Assembly: GCA_014727925.1 (NCBI GenBank)
Contig: WJMN01000037.1
Location: 1 to 36,592 of the forward strand
Length of the DNA: 36,592 bases
Direction: 5' to 3'
Source of the DNA: Microcaldota archaeon
Lineage (GTDB): Archaea; Micrarchaeota; Micrarchaeia; Anstonellales; Bilamarchaeaceae
In this document: positions 33,868 through 36,592 of the stretch, one piece after another
Layout: the number at the start of each line of letters is the position of its first letter
How positions within the stretch are numbered: position 1 is the first letter of the stretch
Translations under genes and position numbers: made by a program
Notes under the pieces: model-generated
The model's database searches: none
Seen by the model: the letters and a program-made list of their open reading frames with translations, nothing else
Told to the model about the DNA's origin: nothing

Positions 33868-34722
33868 CTAACGCATCGCAATTTCCTTTGTTTTTCCTAG
33901 AGCCACATTCGGTCCCATATACTTGAAGAACGTTCCTCCAGAAGTGCCATCAGTTAGTAGCGATGCCATCGTAATGGTATCTCCCGGCTGGAGATTCACA
34001 GGAGCATTCACCACGTCCACTGCTCCATCCTTTGCTATTTCAAATCCTGTTTTAATAGCTACTTCCCGCATCCTTCCTTTTTCAAGAGGTACTCCCCTGG
34101 TTTCATGCCTGTTTTCCTTCTTGTTGAAGTACTGGAAGTACACCGTTCCACTATCAGCAAATACGATGAGCTTGCCTTTTATATATGGATTGGACTCGGG
34201 CACATCTATTACCAAAACGTTTACTTCCGGCAAAGGAGCTACCAAGGCAACTCCAAATGTTTCCTTAGATCCATCTACTTTGACCTCAAAGTCAACTCCA
34301 GACCCCGACTTATCTACAGAAACCAGGTATGGCCCAATTTTCTTTTGTTCACCGAGCTTGAAGTTCACAAACCTGCCTTCAGCATTCTTGAAGTAACTAT
34401 CAAGTACTTCCGGGTCAGAGATAGTTTGGTATTCAACTTCGGATTTCTCTTTTTTCTTGCTTGGGGAAGCTTCTTTTGGGCTTCTGAGAGTTTTATCGTT
34501 GGCAAGGCTTGGTGCGCATGCAGTCATCACCCCAAGCCCAAGCAGTGCTGCCATGGACTTGAGTGCTCCCCTTCTGGAAACTTTTGATTCAGCACGGACT
34601 GCAGCTGCTTTCGCTTCTGCACGGCTTTCAAAGAATTTAGAAGTGAAACTGGAAAGCCTGCTTCTAACTGGTGAAGTCGGCATTTCTCTTTGTTTTTGGG
34701 TTTTTGATGTGCGCACCATCAT
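33868..34722 (-). CDS. Predicted Tat-exported lipoprotein of unknown function
   Basis: 'KVSRRGALKSMAALLGLGVMTACAPS': twin-arginine motif, hydrophobic stretch, lipobox-like Cys. TATA 'CCTTTATATATAACG' upstream of ATG 34722. Confidence 0.65.
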   Translation of the reverse strand: MMVRTSKTQKQREMPTSPVRSRLSSFTSKFFESRAEAKAAAVRAESKVSRRGALKSMAALLGLGVMTACAPSLANDKTLRSPKEASPSKKKEKSEVEYQTISDPEVLDSYFKNAEGRFVNFKLGEQKKIGPYLVSVDKSGSGVDFEVKVDGSKETFGVALVAPLPEVNVLVIDVPESNPYIKGKLIVFADSGTVYFQYFNKKENRHETRGVPLEKGRMREVAIKTGFEIAKDGAVDVVNAPVNLQPGDTITMASLLTDGTSGGTFFKYMGPNVALGKTKEIAMR

Positions 34723-34812
34723 TACCACCGGTTAAATTAGGAACGCGCGTTATATATAAAGGTTTGCCTTTTGGTGTTTTATTGTGGGGAAACCAAAAAA
34801 AGAGAGTTTTTA

Positions 34813-35298
34813 TCACTTTTCTGGTGCAAAGCGTTCCAAAACAGAAACAAGCTTGTCCAAAGAACCCGACATATGCTCTAATTGTTCGGATATTTTGCCA
34901 TACTTCGTATCCACGACATCAAAACGGGAAGATGTGCTATCGGAAAACGAATCGATCTTTGTAGATACTTGCCTCAAATAAAATGCAGCTTCATCCAGCC
35001 TTTCCGACTGCTCTTTTGAGAGGTCCCCCCGCTTTATGTCAAATTCTTCAAACGGTTCACTTTCCACTTCCTCCCGAATAATCTCCTTCACATGGATTGG
35101 ATATTCAGAAACATTTACCTTTTCTATGAATTTTTCAAGTATTTGCTTATCCTCATGCTGGGCAATTATTTCCACGCTTCCATCTTCTAGGTTTTTTACC
35201 TGGCCCCTAATTCCCAGAGCATAAGCTGTTTCATCAACAAAATTCCTATACCCTGCTCTCTGTACACGCCCCTTCACAATAATCTTCAGTGACTTCAT
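34813..35298 (-). CDS. Acylphosphatase domain fused to a C-terminal coiled coil
   Basis: 'KIIVKGRVQRAGYRNFVDETAYALGIRGQVKNLEDGSVEIIAQ' matches acylphosphatase with the catalytic Arg and Asn. C-terminal 'LDEAAFYLRQVSTKIDSFSDSTSSRFDVVDTKYGKISEQLEHMSGSLDKLVSVLERF' is coiled-coil-like. Confidence 0.85.
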   Translation of the reverse strand: MKSLKIIVKGRVQRAGYRNFVDETAYALGIRGQVKNLEDGSVEIIAQHEDKQILEKFIEKVNVSEYPIHVKEIIREEVESEPFEEFDIKRGDLSKEQSERLDEAAFYLRQVSTKIDSFSDSTSSRFDVVDTKYGKISEQLEHMSGSLDKLVSVLERFAPEK

Positions 35299-35310
35299 TG
35301 CTAATTTCCC

Positions 35311-36516
35311 TCAACATGAGTTTATATACTTTACTAGGGCAGGTTTCCCCTGCCTTCCTGGAGTTATTGCAGGCACAATCCTTTCCCTTTTTTCTGCTTC
35401 ATTTATTGTCTTGTCCTGCTCTACTCCGAGCTTTTCCAGCCTCTCCTTCATTTCATCATTCAGGTCTGCAACCTTGGTTTCCTCGCCGGATTCCTCCGCC
35501 TTCTCCATAAGGTCTTCAATAATCTTCTTTGCCTCATCTGCGCGCTCCTGGTCTTCCCTTGCCATGTCCTGGATGTCGCGCATAAGCTGGGCCTGGGCGG
35601 CTGCCTCTGCTCCCGGGGCTTCTTCCGCTTCTCCTAAGGAATCCATGGAAAGAGCAGCAGAGCCTATAAGAAATGCAAGCCCTGCAGCATCCATTATTTT
35701 GGTATAATCAGTATAGGTTTCCGCATTGCTGGCTTCTATATATGCGCCCGCATCATGCAATTCAGAGCGGTGGTCCGCAATATCTATGAAAATGTTGAAT
35801 TTATCCAAGACTTCCGGGGTAATCTCATACCCGTCCTGCTTAGCTGCAGTAACGAATTCCTTTGCTTCCTGCTCCCTTGCCGCTTTCTGCTCCTTTTCTA
35901 TTTCATCCATGCTTTTTCCTGCAGCAAGCCCATCATCCATAATTCTAGCTTCGGTTGCTGCCCGTTTGTCCATAAATGCATCAATTCTTTCTTTTGGGAT
36001 ACCTGTTTTTTGCAGGTCCAGGTACATTGAATGGTTTTCGGAAATTGTATCCAGGCGCATTCTTGCCTTTTCTGCAATTTCCTTGTTTTCCGGGTCTTTT
36101 ACCTGCTGCCTAAGCAGTGGAACGGCTCCGTCCACTTGCTCCTGCCACAGAGGGCTTAACGCTGCCCCTGCACTTGCTTTAAGGAGCTTTATTCCCGAGC
36201 CCAGGCTTTCCCTTGCCTGCCTCGCCGCTTCCCCTGTTTTGGTTCTTGCTGTTTCAAAGAGGTTGAGGAGCTGTGGCACGAATTCCGTGTTTTCTACTTT
36301 GGGTTTTAGTTCGTTTAAATCCGTTTCCAGGTTCGCTTGTGCTTGTTCTATTGATGGGTCAGTATATCTTTCCCTTGCAATTGCTTCAGTTTGTCCCGTC
36401 GACATGGATAGCGTTCTGGTCAAATCTTGTTGTTGAGTTAGTTCTGCACCCTGAGCTTGACCCGCTTCTGTACCTGCAATTTTTCCACTTTTTGCTCCAC
36501 CGCCAAAGGTAGGCAT
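35311..36516 (-). CDS. Hypothetical protein, paralogue B of the 32229-33812 gene
   Basis: Extended protein and patchy nucleotide identity with paralogue A. Start ATG 36516 (MPTFGGG...) placed by promoter spacing (track start 36537). Confidence 0.75.
   Translation of the reverse strand: MPTFGGGAKSGKIAGTEAGQAQGAELTQQQDLTRTLSMSTGQTEAIARERYTDPSIEQAQANLETDLNELKPKVENTEFVPQLLNLFETARTKTGEAARQARESLGSGIKLLKASAGAALSPLWQEQVDGAVPLLRQQVKDPENKEIAEKARMRLDTISENHSMYLDLQKTGIPKERIDAFMDKRAATEARIMDDGLAAGKSMDEIEKEQKAAREQEAKEFVTAAKQDGYEITPEVLDKFNIFIDIADHRSELHDAGAYIEASNAETYTDYTKIMDAAGLAFLIGSAALSMDSLGEAEEAPGAEAAAQAQLMRDIQDMAREDQERADEAKKIIEDLMEKAEESGEETKVADLNDEMKERLEKLGVEQDKTINEAEKRERIVPAITPGRQGKPALVKYINSC
36212..36294. 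repeat. Second copy of the 83-bp near-identical paralogue patch
   Basis: Two mismatches to 33496-33578. Confidence 0.9.
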
Positions 36517-36537
36517 AAATATCACTCCAGTTAGCAT

Positions 36538-36556
36538 CTCAGAATAAATTTAAAAA
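36538..36556 (-). promoter_or_regulatory. TATA/BRE promoter of paralogue B
   Basis: 'ctcagaataaatttaaaaa' identical to 33831-33849; TATA about 25-30 nt upstream of ATG 36516. Confidence 0.7.
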
Positions 36557-36592
36557 TAAGAGTGCGGCTAGCGCAGAGCAACTGTATCTGAC

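Noticed and set aside
1-36592. CRISPR arrays, transposases, restriction-modification or classical defence genes
   Set aside because: No regularly spaced repeats, DDE/HUH transposase or methylase motifs were noticed in the sequence or the ORF translations.

Overview
The window looks like a chromosomal segment of an archaeon, possibly a DPANN lineage such as Diapherotrites (inference only). Archaeal markers are an archaeal-type GluRS, Hjc resolvase, the two-subunit aconitase X used in the archaeal mevalonate pathway, a UbiA-family ether-lipid prenyltransferase, a CCA-less tRNA-Pro, and TATA boxes about 22-30 nt upstream of start codons, implying many leaderless genes. The most striking locus is the first 4 kb. 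It holds three sigma-70-like proteins, one of which appears to contain two complete sigma2-sigma4 modules, so there are four sigma modules in total. All four lack the Trp-Trp promoter-melting dyad but keep the aromatic residue that stacks on the flipped -11 base. Only one module keeps the bacterial -35 reading residues. The sigma genes appear to have ordinary archaeal TATA promoters. Other notable items: a 2432-aa coiled-coil protein with a hydrophobic Gly/Ala-rich core and a PPP-family phosphatase domain; a duplicated, internally deleted tRNA-Pro locus; a paralogous gene pair with near-identical nucleotide patches and an identical promoter, flanking a predicted Tat lipoprotein and an acylphosphatase/coiled-coil fusion; a PfkB-like protein that seems to have lost its catalytic GAGD; and a candidate small RNA. 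Everything here was read by eye; no searches were run.
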